The notes below the pieces were generated by a model. That model searched no databases, was not told the DNA's origin, and saw only the letters and a program-made list of their open reading frames with translations. A stretch of DNA of 64,000 bases from Episyrphus balteatus (lineage: Eukaryota > Arthropoda > Insecta > Diptera > Syrphidae). The stretch is taken from NCBI RefSeq assembly GCF_945859705.1, contig NC_079137.1, forward strand, positions 59,490,552 to 59,554,551. Direction: 5' to 3'. Every line of letters starts with the position of its first letter. Positions within the stretch are counted from its first letter, which is position 1. The position numbers and the translations under genes are program-made. Below, one piece after another: positions 11,526 to 22,875 of the stretch.

Positions 11526-12179
11526 GACAAAAAAAAACCGAAAAAAAAACGATTTCGATTTTGTTTTACTTAATAAGTTTAATTACTATCGTTTTATACT
11601 ACTTTTAGTAAAAAACTGTTTAATTTTTGCAGAATCCTAGAAAAAATAACAATATTTCACTTATTGATTATTATTTCTTTTTTTTTTTTTGTGAAAAAAA
11701 TAAATATGATATAACGGTAATTTTCAAAATAACAAATTCCTAACTTTCTTTTGTTAAAAAATCCTCTGTCATTAGCCAAAAAAAAATTAACTGTATATTA
11801 GCAGTTTTAAAATATTTCATACACTTTAATACGGGTTCGCTAATGTTTGGTTCATAATAATTTATATCATTCCAGACCAAAAAATTGAAAAAAAAAATTC
11901 ACATAACAAACTTACCAAACTATAAATCAAAACCACTAAGTATCATCATTAACGACTCTAACGTGTGTACATACCTGCAAATTAAACAAAAAAATATATA
12001 TAAAAAATTGAAAATTAATTTACAAAAAAAAAATATTAAAATAAATAGATTTGGTAAGAAAAACAAATAAATTAAAAAATTTAACAAAAAAAATAAAACG
12101 CAAACAACCATAATTGATTTCGAAAAAAAAAAATTCAAAAATAACCACAAAATCCATCCTCATTTTAGTTCATTAGTAA
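11526..12179. other. AT-rich non-coding DNA
   Basis: Dominated by A and T runs. The opposed 61- and 76-codon frames here (Lys/Asn-rich one way, Phe/Leu-rich the other) are composition artefacts. Confidence 0.7.
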
Positions 12180-12345
12180 AAGGAGTTCATTGTTGCACAC
12201 ACAACAAACAACATAGACATAAAGTCGCGCACATTTGCGTGATTCTATCAATCAGTCGGCCATTGGCCACTGTGTTGTTATTCACTCACTGCCTGCCTGC
12301 CTTGGCTACATCTATCTAAGCATTAAGGTGAAACATGCAAACCAA
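12180..12345. promoter_or_regulatory. Small GC-richer island
   Basis: About 165 bp of balanced composition, including GTCGCGCACATTTGCG, a near-palindrome GGCCATTGGCC at about 12259 and CTGCCTGCCTGCC. Such sharp islands within AT-rich fly introns are often enhancers. That reading is inference. Confidence 0.3.
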
Positions 12346-15300
12346 CTTAGGTGGTCGAATTCGCACCATTGAGCTTTATACCTTACATCATTACTCATAA
12401 TTTATATATACAAAAAATTTAAAAATTTCGCTTTCGCAAAAATCCATAACAATATATCTTTTTTTTTTACATTTTCAAATATGTTAAAAAAAAATTTCCC
12501 TCTAGCGAAAGTATGAACGATAGAGTAGGTACCTACAACACTTCCCTTGAAAAAAGTATCCAACTGATTTAGATTTAATATAAGATATTATTGCAAATCA
12601 CTATTTTTTTTGCTTCTTTTTTTTTTTGTTAGAAAGAAAATATTTCAACGCAATTCTGTATTTGTTGAACATCAACTCCTCTTTAAGCTTCAAATGCAGT
12701 AGATATTTTTTTTTTTTTTTTTGTAGATTACCACAAACATTGTTAGATACTTTTACAAACCATGTTCATCTCTTCGGTAACACTAATGGCTCTAGTTGGG
12801 ATTCAATGATGTAACACAATGCGGGATACACTCACTCAAACTCAAGCATCTGGTGAGGACAATTTGAAGAATGGTCGGTTATTATAAATCAATTTTGTCT
12901 TCATCGTCATGTTGAGTAAAGTAAAACAATTCTGAGAACGAAGCGAAGTAGAGAAAAAAAGGGTCTAACAAGTTTTTTTTTCCAATGGAAAGAGAGGAAT
13001 CTTGTTGTAGTTTTTTTTTTTCTTTTGTTAAGATTGATGACATTATTTCTATTTGATGATTGTTCTGTGAACTTTATGTTTTTAATTATAATAGAAGCTC
13101 TTCAATTCAGTCATATTTCAAGTTTATTTAACGAAAAATTGAAGGAAAACTAAATCAAGTTTGTACGTCAGCTCTTTCGTTTGAAGAGAAATATAGCGAT
13201 CAAATGATCTAAAAACTTTCCATGTAGATTTTTTTTGATATTTTATTGAAAATTACACAGTAAATGTTAAAATATTGTGTTTTTGTAATAAATGTGCTTA
13301 TGGATGGCTATCAGCTTAAGTCTGAAATGATGATTAAAGTATGAAGGAAAAAAATAACCTGAAATCAAGAAAAAATATTGAATATAATAATTGAAATCCC
13401 TTTTCTTTATATTTTTCGAAATTCCTTTACAATATTTTTTGCTTGAAAAATTCTAAATAGTATTGAACTTGAAAAGTTCTAAATAACCAAAGCCATAATC
13501 ATCATGACAAAAGCTTGCTGAAAGGTTATTAATCATACAAAATCAATTACCTATGATTTTGATGATTATTTATCTTATATGCCAAATCATCGACAGGACA
13601 TTGACCGTTAAAGTCAAAATATGCAAACACCTTGTCATTAGTAAGAATAAAGTTATTTTTTTTCTATTTGAAATTCACGAGCATCAGTCAAAAAGTTATA
13701 CTTCTTAGAAATAGAAAATTATTATTATTATTGACTTTGCTATATCAAGTTGTATATATTTTCTATTCAAGTTTATACAAAGTCACAAAGTAGTAGTTAT
13801 TAGAAGTTGGAAAAAAAGAAGAAGTCGAAAAAAGAATGCCAGTTCTTATACACAGTAGCACATTAATTAGACAACATCTTTCACCAATCAATCATTAAAT
13901 GGATTTTCTTTTTCTATTCTTGTTGTGTGTTGTGCTTTGTTGTGTGCGCGCACATTCTTTCATCAGGTAATAATTCAATTCAATTTTCTAGAAAAAATGA
14001 GAGATAGTCAGATAGTCATGAGAGATACTGACGAATTTAATGATTTACCGTCATTCAATTTCAATATAGGAGTTAAGAAATTTATTTATTATTTGTTTAA
14101 TATTTTCTCTCCATCTGTATCTAAACTTTTTTTTTGCAGGTTGAGACAAATTTATATAAAAAGATACTTATGTTTAAGGCACTACATTATGTTTCATTTG
14201 TCAGTGGCATAATTAATTTCATAATAACTGTAATATATAAATAGATGAATTACCTTGGCTAGCTTCAGGGTGTTTTCACTCTTTCTCTGATTCTAATAGA
14301 TTTTGTATTGATAGATGTATAGCTTTTATTATAGTCAAGAGTAAATTAAGGTGTATAAAGATTGATTGGCAACAGCTGACGGAAAGAAATTATCATCATT
14401 TTCCAAACAATTCTCTGACTTTGTAAGGATTATGATTTATTTTGCAAAAGTTTTCTAATTTTGTGTTGGTTCTGAACTTTTTTTTTAAATGATCTAAGTT
14501 TTATAACTCCTATGAGTTTGAAAAACTGCGTAAGATATTTTACGAAGACAAAATAAACTATACTTTGTTTCGTTTTAGGATTTTTTTTTGTTTTTTGTGA
14601 AGTCTGGTGAAATTTTTTTTTATTCAATGATTGCTCTGTGAAAGTTAAAACATAATAAAGTTTGCACATCAAATCTTTCATTTTTTGACAATATTATCAA
14701 ACTATGTGGTTACTATACGTAAAAGTTAACAATTAAATTATCCAGCCTAAACATTCAAACTCTAACAAATGCAACTACCTATACTTGTATCAGTAAACCA
14801 TCAACTGAGCATGTATTTTTTTTTTGTTTTTTTTTTTTTTTTTCAGTACACACATTTTTTGTCCAATTTTTAGCTAACTTATTGGGTCACAGATTTTCAG
14901 ATTGTAATAATTAATTTTTTTTTATACAAGTGGTTTTACTTTGTAGACATTTAAAGCTTAAAAAAAAAAAAAAAAACATATTGAAGAATATATTTATACA
15001 TAATTTAAGAGTAAAAACATGATTTCTTTCAAAACAAACTTTTTTTTTCAAATTGAACTTCATAAATTATTTCCTCCGTCTTTGAGGTCTTAAAGAACAA
15101 GTATTTTATTTTTAAACATTACGTCAAAACTTCAACATCAAGTAAAAAATTCAATTCAAATTTCTCTATTTTAATTTGGTTTTGAAAAATAAGCTCAAAA
15201 GTGTTTAAGGTCTTAAGACGTTTAAAACGATTCTTAATTCTTATTATCACTCCTTCTCAAAATAAACGCACGCTTTTTTCTTTTTTAGTTATACATCTGT

Positions 15301-15468
15301 ATCTTATATAAAATGGCTTTTGGGCTTTTTTGGCTTATTTTTGTTTGCTTATTGTTTAGAAAGTCGAAATAGTGCTTAACTGAAACAGTATTATCAATCA
15401 AACAAAAAAGATGAACCAAGTTAAGCAATTCAAGGTCTGAAAACTGTTTAAAAAAAAAAATTTTTTAA
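12346..15468. other. AT-rich non-coding DNA with one dispersed repeat
   Basis: Contains long T runs (12703-12722, 14815-14843) and the dispersed repeat at 13095-13200. Near 13931 there is TGTGCGCGCACATTC, which recurs near 53925 as part of another island. No gene seen. Confidence 0.6.
13095..13200 (+). repeat. Dispersed repeat, copy near 13.1 kb
   Basis: Begins AGCTCTTCAATTCAGTCAT and continues through AACGAAAAA(TT/CT) to CAAGTTTGTACGTCAGCTCT. It aligns with 16072-16172. A shorter relative lies near 57330-57350, and an inverted one near 60200-60225. Confidence 0.7.
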
Positions 15469-15520
15469 ATGGAAGCAAATGACACTTCTTCTTCTAGCGC
15501 ATATAACAACTTGAAGTTGT

Positions 15521-15652
15521 CTATTCATTGTTCATTCCACGAATTAACTTTTGAAAGTGTTGTTGCAACTCTTCTTTCACTGCAGTTTTCAGTTGATCAA
15601 GATTGCTTGGTGGTGGATTTCGGTAGCAAATGCATCTCTTCAACATTTCCTA
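15521..15652 (-). pseudogene. Possible Tc1/mariner-type transposase C-terminal remnant
   Basis: One minus-strand frame reads about 43 residues ending at a TAG at 15521-15523. It contains YRNPPPSNLDQLKTAVKEEL followed later by QKLIRGMNNE. The order, a proline-rich turn, then (N)LDxLKxxVxEE, then a QKLIxxM helix, resembles the tail after the DDE catalytic domain of Tc1/mariner-superfamily transposases. The frame is closed upstream by a stop near 15660 and no catalytic residues are seen, so it would be a dead fragment. The opposite strand carries a 91-codon ATG frame (15469-15744) with no recognisable feature, which I take as the shadow. The assignment rests on my recall of the family pattern and may be chance. 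Confidence 0.3.
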
Positions 15653-15744
15653 AACATGTTTCATTTAATTTAAATATGGATTTCTGTACGGTCCATACAA
15701 AGCTGGAATATTCAAATCTTGAAGGTATTCTTAAATTACTCTAG

Positions 15745-17221
15745 CATGACTTCTCGTGCATCAGACTAAACTGTGGAACAAATCTAGGGGTGATTGGAAC
15801 CGCATGCTGAGAAAGTATGACTCTTCTCTAAAATTTTCGCGGATTGACAGACAAAATTCAGCAAATATCTCTCCAAATCTCTCTCCATAAACATTTTTTA
15901 TTCCATAACTTGAATCTTATAAATCACTCCTGTCTCATATGAGAAAATAGCCATGATACTGTGATCTAAAGTTATATGTAGGTAATAGAACTTTTCTGTA
16001 AAAATAAATAAAATTGATGATTCAATGAGCTTTATTTTTTATTTACAATTAAAAATTAAGCATTCGTTTATAGCTGCTCTTCAATTCAGTCATTTTTAAA
16101 GCTAATATAACGAAAAACTAAAAAAAAAAATGAATCAAGTTCGTGCATCAGCTCTTTTGTTTTGTAGAGAATAGTAGTGACATGTTTTACAGAAGTTTTC
16201 CTTAGCTTAAAATTCATGTTATTTTTTCTTAAATCAACCAAAAAAGTCAAAAAATTACCATCAAATGGCCAAGGTCAATAGGTCATAGTTCAATATTTTA
16301 AGTATTTTGTTTATAGTTGTTAAACATTGTTTCAATATTCTTGTTTTCAACCCAAAAATTAAAAAACTTATAGGGTTTGAAAAAAAGGACCCTAAAATTT
16401 TCAGAGCACGATTTGTGTTTTCACATTGTTTTCCCAAAATTGATTTAAGAGAGTAATTATTGCACGTTCCCTTCCGATATATTTCACCTTTTGAGGTCCT
16501 TTTACTAAATATAATCCATCCCTTCTACTTTTTAACATGTTACCTCCATCCAATTATTCATACTCAACACAGTCAAATTTTCTTCCACCATCATTCCGTT
16601 AAGCAAATGAGCCTTTTTACCTCTCCTACAAAATATTTCGTCGATGATAAAAAAAAAAGCTTTTATTGGTAGGTACCAACCAACTGAGTCTCTTTTATAA
16701 TAAAATAATGGCTTTTCTATGTTTTATTACTCGCCAAAATATTCAACCTATCTGCATTAAGCCTTTCTGTGATGTTCATACTAGCAATCTTTATCTATAT
16801 CCCACAAAACAAAAAGGTAAAAAAAAAAAAAAACATTATATTTTTGAGAGAATATTTACCATCCATTTATGGTTCAAGTTCGAAACATGTTATTTATCAG
16901 CATAAAACTGTAAAAAAAACTAAAATGAACTTGATTTATTACTGGCATGAGCATAGAACCCGTAATCACCTAAGTTAAGGTACCTTAGCTAAGGCCATAA
17001 ATAAAACTATATACATTTTGAGATCTTTAAGTAACAAACATACAAACAACAAAAAACTAGCCTCGGTTTTTATTTTTTTTGCACAGAAAAAAAAAAAGTA
17101 CAAATGGACAAATACTATTAAAAGAACTCTAAAAAAAAAATAAAAAGACAACAAAACTACTCCTACAATTCTCGAACTGCTGCTCCTGCTTTTGCTAGTG
17201 ATATTGGTTGGTGGTGGTTAG
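15745..17221. other. AT-rich non-coding DNA with one dispersed repeat
   Basis: Nothing beyond the repeat copy at 16072-16172 and A runs. Short frames at 16460-16978 have no coding character. Confidence 0.6.
16072..16172 (+). repeat. Dispersed repeat, copy near 16.1 kb
   Basis: Matches 13095-13200: GCTCTTCAATTCAGTCAT, then AACGAAAAACTA, then CAAGTTCGTGCATCAGCTCT. Lies about 400 bp from the possible transposase remnant, so it may belong to the same degraded element. Confidence 0.7.
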
Positions 17222-17524
17222 CTATTTCCACTTGGACAGAACTGGTATTTCCTTTAACACGACAACGACAATGAACAACATGGCCTCATAGAGAACCGGA
17301 CCAATATCCGATGTCCACTTTTTTTTGCAGATTGTCCATTTCTCCCTCTCTCTCCTTCTCCCTCTCTCTCTCTCTTTCTCTCTCAGGAAATCTATATTCA
17401 CAATTTTTGTTTTGGTTACCCCAACTATAACTTCGATCCATAAATATCCCTGCAAAACTTTACCCAAAACTAAATTTATTTCGGTTTTTCTACCTCCAAG
17501 GAAGTTGAATCCCCTTTGGACCAT
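17222..17524 (-). other. 100-codon frame over a CT/GA tract, unproven
   Basis: An ATG-to-stop frame of 100 codons on the minus strand. Its middle is an Arg/Glu-rich stretch encoded by the GA tract of the next entry. The ends (hydrophobic start, Val-rich end) show no domain. A further 100-codon minus frame at 17601-17903 contains an acidic Asp/Glu run from GAC/GAA triplets. Both owe part of their openness to simple sequence. I do not claim either as a gene. Confidence 0.12.
17341..17386 (+). repeat. CT tract ending in CAG
   Basis: Forty-four uninterrupted pyrimidines (17341-17384), mostly CT, end in AG at 17385-17386. On the minus strand this is a GA tract with many GAGAG sites of the type bound by GAGA factor in flies (established knowledge). 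On the plus strand it is also a strong look-alike of a 3-prime splice site, but the downstream sequence has no coding character. Confidence 0.8.
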
Positions 17525-18332
17525 ATTCCAAATCTTGCATCACAATGAGATAAAAAAAACCCCAAAGGGAAAATGATGGCCCTTAACTAGGCAGGTAGAT
17601 TCAAAACTTACCCAGGTTATAAGCTCGCGTATATATCCGAACGAATAATTGTGTAAGAAGTAAGCAGAAAAAAAACCCTCCTTTCAAGATTGGGCAATAT
17701 GTAAATTGGCTGAGGGAAATGAACTTGGTTGACTCTAGAAGAGAATTGAAGATTGGGGAGGTGCGAGGTGAGTTTTCATAGTCGTCGTCTTCTTCTTCGT
17801 CGTCACCAAATAAAAATAATAATACCAAGAGCATCTTCTCTTCATATAACATCGAGAACAAACAGAGAGACAGAAAAGAGGCACAGGCACAGGATATCTG
17901 CACTAAAGCACTTTTGATTGGAAAACAGGAAAAATAACGATGAGGAAAAACTTTGCTTGCAATCCAACAACAACGGGCTACGTAGATTTAATAAAAACAA
18001 AAACAAAAAAACAAAACAAAAAAAAAAAAGAAAAACAACAAAAACATTGAAAGAAAATTATCAGTTTTATAGTAACCAGTACTAGAACGAGTATATTCCT
18101 CTGGCCTAGAGTCGTTCGTTGGGAGCATCTCTTTTCAATATTTTTATCGGAAAGGCGCAGCACACTTAAAGAAAAAATGTTCACTTCAATATTTTGAATA
18201 GAATTTTGTATTTTAGAAAAAAATACCAAGATATTATGACTTAAACTTGAAGCAACGAAACAAATTTGTTTTTCGTACAATTTTAAACTTTGTCTTATAA
18301 TTCACATTCACTTTCAGTAGTAATTTTTTTTG
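17525..18332. other. Non-coding DNA, mixed composition
   Basis: Contains a GTC/TTC tract at 17783-17802 and A runs near 18000-18030. No gene supported. Confidence 0.5.
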
Positions 18333-18406
18333 AGGCGACATTGCGACAAGGTGACATGGCGACAAGGCGACATGGCTACAAGAAGACAAAGCGACATAGT
18401 GACGTC
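18333..18406 (+). repeat. 9-bp minisatellite (GCGACAAGG type)
   Basis: About eight imperfect units of GCGACAWKG/GCGACAAGGTGACATG with a 9-base period, immediately left of the large inverted-repeat structure. Ends near the GTGACGTCAG at 18400-18409. Confidence 0.8.
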
Positions 18407-18442
18407 AGAGATTCAAAACGTTGACCAATTTCATTCTCCGTC

Positions 18443-19966
18443 ACGGTGGTCTTGAAAACGCGGCAGGTTTTATAAAAATGGATCCCAAAAGTAATGATGC
18501 AGATTTGTTCGAAATGATCTCAGGATTCCAAATTTGTAAGTTTCAAAATCGTACCTGATCCCTTTTTTGAGTTACAGGCATTATACATGTATATACATTT
18601 GATTTGCAATGGAAAAAAAAAATTAAACAAAAAAACAAAAGCACATTATAATGTCCTATACCTTTTTGGAAAGCTTAAATATACTCCTTGAATTTGATGT
18701 TTATTTGAAGTTGATTGAGCAAATAGTTTTTGAGAAATTCAATTTCAAAGTCAAAATTAAAAAAAAAATAATAATTTTTGTATTTATGTTAATTTTTTGT
18801 ACCTTTGAATTACAAGGTACAAGTTTTTTTCAAAATTGAATGTTCTATTTAGTTCTTAGTCAAATCCTTAAAAATAGATGCAAAAAACTATTCTAGTTTT
18901 TCAAAAATTGAAAGAAAAGATAGGCACTATTATTATTGGTTCATTTGTTCCTAAGGAAAATTGTGTATAATGGTTATTTAATCAACAGATTTGTAAGTTC
19001 TAATAACACTAAGTGTGACTCAGAATCAACCCCAAGAACGAAGTGGTATTTTGGCACCTTTTTTGAGATTTTTTGTTAATTTTTGGTGTTTTTTTAAATG
19101 TTTTTTTTTTTGCCATTTTCAGAGTTTTTGTATTTTTTTTTAATTTTTATATATTTTAAAGTTATTTTTATTACGTTCTGAATATTTCAGGACTATTTTT
19201 GAAATGTAAGAGTTATAATGTTATGTATAACAGAAAAATATCCCATATTACATAGATTTCAGGTCAGCTAAGGTCCTCAGGGACCACAAAACCTCTTCTC
19301 GATTTTCATCGTGAGAACCATTTTTCATGAATCCACGTTGACTTTTCGCGTTAATTTAAAAAAAAAAAGACGTCCTGATCAGCAGCGTGTTACAGTGACC
19401 TTTTACATTTAATTTGAGGCTAATTTTTTTTTATTTAAAAAAAATTTAAAAAAAGCTAAAAAAAAAATTGGAGAAAAGATACATTTTTCTTAAATCTCAA
19501 AAACTAAGATACTTTTAAACATGCGGTTTTTTGTTTTTGACTTAAAATCAACGAGAGCATTGATTTGTGTAAAAAAATTTTACCCTTTATTAAAAACAAT
19601 AGAGTAAAATAAACTAAAAGAAAAAAAATTATTTTTTTCTAAAATAATAACTTTAAAATTAAATTTCTCAAAAACTATTTGCTCAATCAACTTCAAATAA
19701 ACATCAAATTAAAAGAGTATATTTTAGCTTTCCAAAAAGGTATAGGACATTATTATGTGCTCTTGTTTTTTGTTTAATTTTTTTTCCCCCATTCTAAGTC
19801 AAATGTATATATGTATATGTATAATGCCTGTAACTCAAAAAAGGGATCAGGTACGATTTTGAAACTTATGTACAAATTTGGAATCCTGAGATCATTTCGA
19901 ACAAATCTGCATCATTACTTTTGGGATTCATTTTTATAAGACCTGCCGCGTTTTTAAGACCACCGT
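18443..19966. mobile_element. 1.5 kb element with ~330-bp inverted arms
   Basis: The left arm (about 18443-18790) begins ACGGTGGTCTTGAAAACGCG. The right arm (about 19635-19966) ends in its near-perfect reverse complement, CGCGTTTTTAAGACCACCGT. Within the arms long blocks pair: the AATGATGCAGATTTGTTCGA block (right arm AATCTGCATCATTACTTTTG), the GATCCCTTTTTTGAGTTACAG block, and the segment around TTGATTGAGCAAATAGTTTT. The spacer of about 850 bp is AT-rich with no transposase frame. The outline is that of a foldback-like or non-autonomous DNA element. No clear target duplication was found. Confidence 0.8.
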
Positions 19967-21060
19967 CTAATCCTGGCGTTACAATTTCTTCTACTTTTGA
20001 TCATTGGCGACATTTTATATACCGCTATCTCCGTCGGTTTCCACAAAAAACATTTAGCTTCTAATTTTGTCAAAACCATCTCAATCGTTATTGAGAACAT
20101 CAAACAAGAATGTTTGTGACCAAATTTTATGATTGGGATTTTTATATTTTCTTTCAGTGTACTTCCAATCAAGCTCAATCCTGCAGCTGCTTCAAAAGCT
20201 GTTGGCTAATACTTTATATCCCCCAAAGGTAGATTGACCATAAGGAAGACTTTTGCTCCTCTTCTTTGTTCTTCCGTCTTCGCATTTTTATATAGAAGGA
20301 TTGGCAATTGATATACCTACCTTCTCTTATAGAGATACGAATATAGTTTGTACTGCCTCACAAATCGAATCATAAAGTATACATAGACAAGTAGAACTGT
20401 GCTGTGAGATGTGCACACAAGAAGCTCGAAAGAAGCAATCCGAAGAACAAAATGGTAAGAATGGCCAAGAATAAAATAAATTAACGTGAAATGGAAGACG
20501 AGATGATATTGAGAGGGCTTGTAGAGAAGAGAAGACGAGGAGGAAGAAGAAAAAAAGAAACATCATGGAAAATCATCGAAGAAAAAGAAGAAGAAAAAAG
20601 TTATGCACCATGAAGAGAAGTGGTCATAACCACAGTTTGTGTAGAAATTGTATCCATTACTTCAAGGAGGAGCAAGACGCATATCGTGCATTGGAATCAA
20701 TGAGGATACAATGATGACGACGACGACTACAACGACAACTACGACGACGACGATGACGATATGAACGACCTCAACAATGTAGTAGATGGCTGGATAGGAG
20801 TAGAAGAGCTAGGAGTAAGTTTGGTGCAATTGGAACTGGACAAACAGCAGAAATATCAAGAACCAGGCAAGCAGAAGACGAGAAATCATATAAAGAAGCA
20901 ACTAAAGCAGCAGTAAAACAGCTCTCTATAGCACCTGCTCAGTTTGTGGTGAATGTACACTAGTTTAAGTTCGTTTCTATTCGTCGTCGAAGAATACAAA
21001 AGGAAACGTTTGTAAAGTAAAAGCCATTAATTCGTTGTCAAATAGATATCCTGCAGGAGT
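19967..21060. promoter_or_regulatory. GC-richer, purine-rich island
   Basis: Includes a minus-strand-like leader region, AG-rich DNA (20520-20600), an ATGGTAAG sequence near 20453 that would be a start-codon-plus-donor on the plus strand, and a GAC triplet run at 20712-20757. The features fit a transcribed plus-strand leader, or an enhancer with simple repeats. No complete gene. Confidence 0.35.
20696..20814 (+). other. Candidate acidic coding exon with GTAAGT donor
   Basis: From the TGA at about 20693-20695 a plus-strand frame runs open to a TAA near 20915. It encodes an Asp/Asn-rich run, then MNDLNNVVDGWIGVEELG, and continues in mostly purine-first codons. A consensus donor GTAAGT lies directly after GAGCTAGGA, near 20815. 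The upstream boundary is uncertain: an acceptor-like TACTTCAAG ends near 20666, but the frame from there hits a stop. The acidic part is GAC/GAT simple sequence, which weakens the coding claim. No family recognised. Confidence 0.22.
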
Positions 21061-21480
21061 AGAAGTTTTTTTTTTGTTGGATTTTCGTTTGGCCTTATAC
21101 CTAGTTCAGTTTTATACTTCCTTGAAAAGATAGGTTACGATTTGTGGTGGTCGAGAATGTCATATAAAAAAAAAAGCAGATGCAAACTTGTAGAGTAAAA
21201 TGCAAATAAATTTTATAAGAATGTTTAATAAGGAAAACCGAAAAGGGATAGTGGTGCAAGGACTTAAAATTTAGTGGGTTTTGGGAAGAAAAGAAAAGTT
21301 GTCCCTTTTGATTTTCTTAAGACAAAATTTGCAGAAAAAAAACTTTAACAACCATAGGATTATAGTTTTAGATCTAAGGCCTTAAATGTCAAGATTTATT
21401 TTAGACCGTAAATATGAATTGAAATACTAAATAAAATCCAATTTTCAGCAATGTTATTTCGAGAGAAATTATTCAAAAAA
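21061..21480. other. AT-rich non-coding DNA
   Basis: No gene or element seen. Confidence 0.6.
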
Positions 21481-21487
21481 TGTTGCT

Positions 21488-22875
21488 AGTTAGGACCCTA
21501 ATTAAGACCTCACGATGAATACATTTATTAAATAAATATCTACTTTTTCTTATTGTATATCTAAACACAATACAATATTATATATCCATGCTAAGTAAAA
21601 CACTACTTGGGACCTCATAAAATTCTACAAAAATATTGAGTTGAAATAAATTAGAATTTTCGCACACATTCTGTTTTAAAATAAGTTTTTTTGTTAAGTT
21701 TTTAATTTTTAATTTAAATTTAAATTTTTAATTTAATTTGAGACCTCAAAGAAAGGTGAAAAACTTATTGATTTTGGTTTTAAAAATTTTTGATTTTGAA
21801 TGAAATAAATTATTCTTTTGACCCAAATCATTTTAAAACCTGAATACAATACAAACCTTTTTTGAGACCCCGGGAATTATGGATTTTTTTATTGATTTTC
21901 CTTTAAGATTTCTTATTTTAATTTGTAATTTTTACTATTTTGCATTTTGCTTTTTTAAGATACCTACTTGGGACCTCAAAAATGACACAAAAAATGTTTT
22001 GAGTTGAAACAAGTTAGAATTTTCTCACAAATTCTCTGTTTTAAAATTAGTTTTTTTTTAAGTTTAAAGTTTTTGATACTTTATTGGATCTGATTTTCAA
22101 AAACTTTAATTTTGAAAGAAATAAATTTTTCTTGGACCCAAATTATTTTTAAGTCTGAATACAAACAAATCTTTTTTGAGACCCCGAGTGTTATGGATCG
22201 ATTTATTAAGTCTTCCTTTTAGATGTTTTTTTTTTTTAATTTGTAATTTTGTAATTTAAGTAAACGAATTCCATGAGACCCCTTAAAATTACGAAATAAT
22301 AAATCAAATTTTAAAAAAACTTAAGTTTCGTAAAAAAAGAAGCAAAATTTACCAAACCCACTTGAGACCCCCAAAAGAATAAAATAAACAAATAAAAATC
22401 AGGAAAAGGACGGAGTCAGTAATTAAGATTGACATTAAGATATTTTAGTTCTAAGAAAAATAATAACTAATCAGTCATCAAATTTTGATAAGAAAGAAAA
22501 ATCTTGTTTGGGACCCCAAAGCAAATTATTCCGTAAGATTTTTTAGAAATTATATTTACGAAGGTAATAATAATTTAGTTTCTTGATCAAATTTTCAAAT
22601 TTAAATTTGGTAGTAAGAGATATTTTTGAGACCTCAAAAAAGAAGGAATAAATTGATCAAACCCAATATAAACTATTTTGTGCTGCTTGTTTTAATTAAA
22701 ACTCTTTGAGAACTTGAGACTACAAAGTCTCATCTACAATTTTTTTTTGTTTTGAGACCCCAAAGAAGGAGGGAAATAATTTGTTGAAAAGTATTCTTTA
22801 AAACTACTCATATCGGAAAATAATTATAATTGTACACTTCAATTGGTGATCAGAATTTTTTTAGGGTCTTAATTT
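21488..22875 (+). repeat. GAGACCYCAAA motif array, plus orientation
   Basis: The motif (T)GAGACCYCAAA or GGGACCTCA occurs roughly every 60-150 bp in one orientation, near 21511, 21607, 21739, 21864, 21968, 22177, 22275, 22361, 22508, 22625 and 22752, with weaker forms between. A longer unit around it, TTTTTTGAGACCCCGGGAAT then TATGGAT, recurs at 21858 and about 22171. The right-hand cluster (24275-25285) carries the same motif reversed. Confidence 0.85.

Noticed and set aside
11885..12150. Opposed frames of 61 and 76 codons
   Set aside because: Lys/Asn/Ile-rich on one strand and Phe/Leu-rich on the other, produced by A-rich simple sequence.
19885..19905. TGAGATCATTT matches the start of bantam miRNA
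   Set aside because: It is part of an inverted-repeat element arm (its reverse copy is at about 18523). The rest of the miRNA does not match, and no ~90-nt precursor fold is seen.
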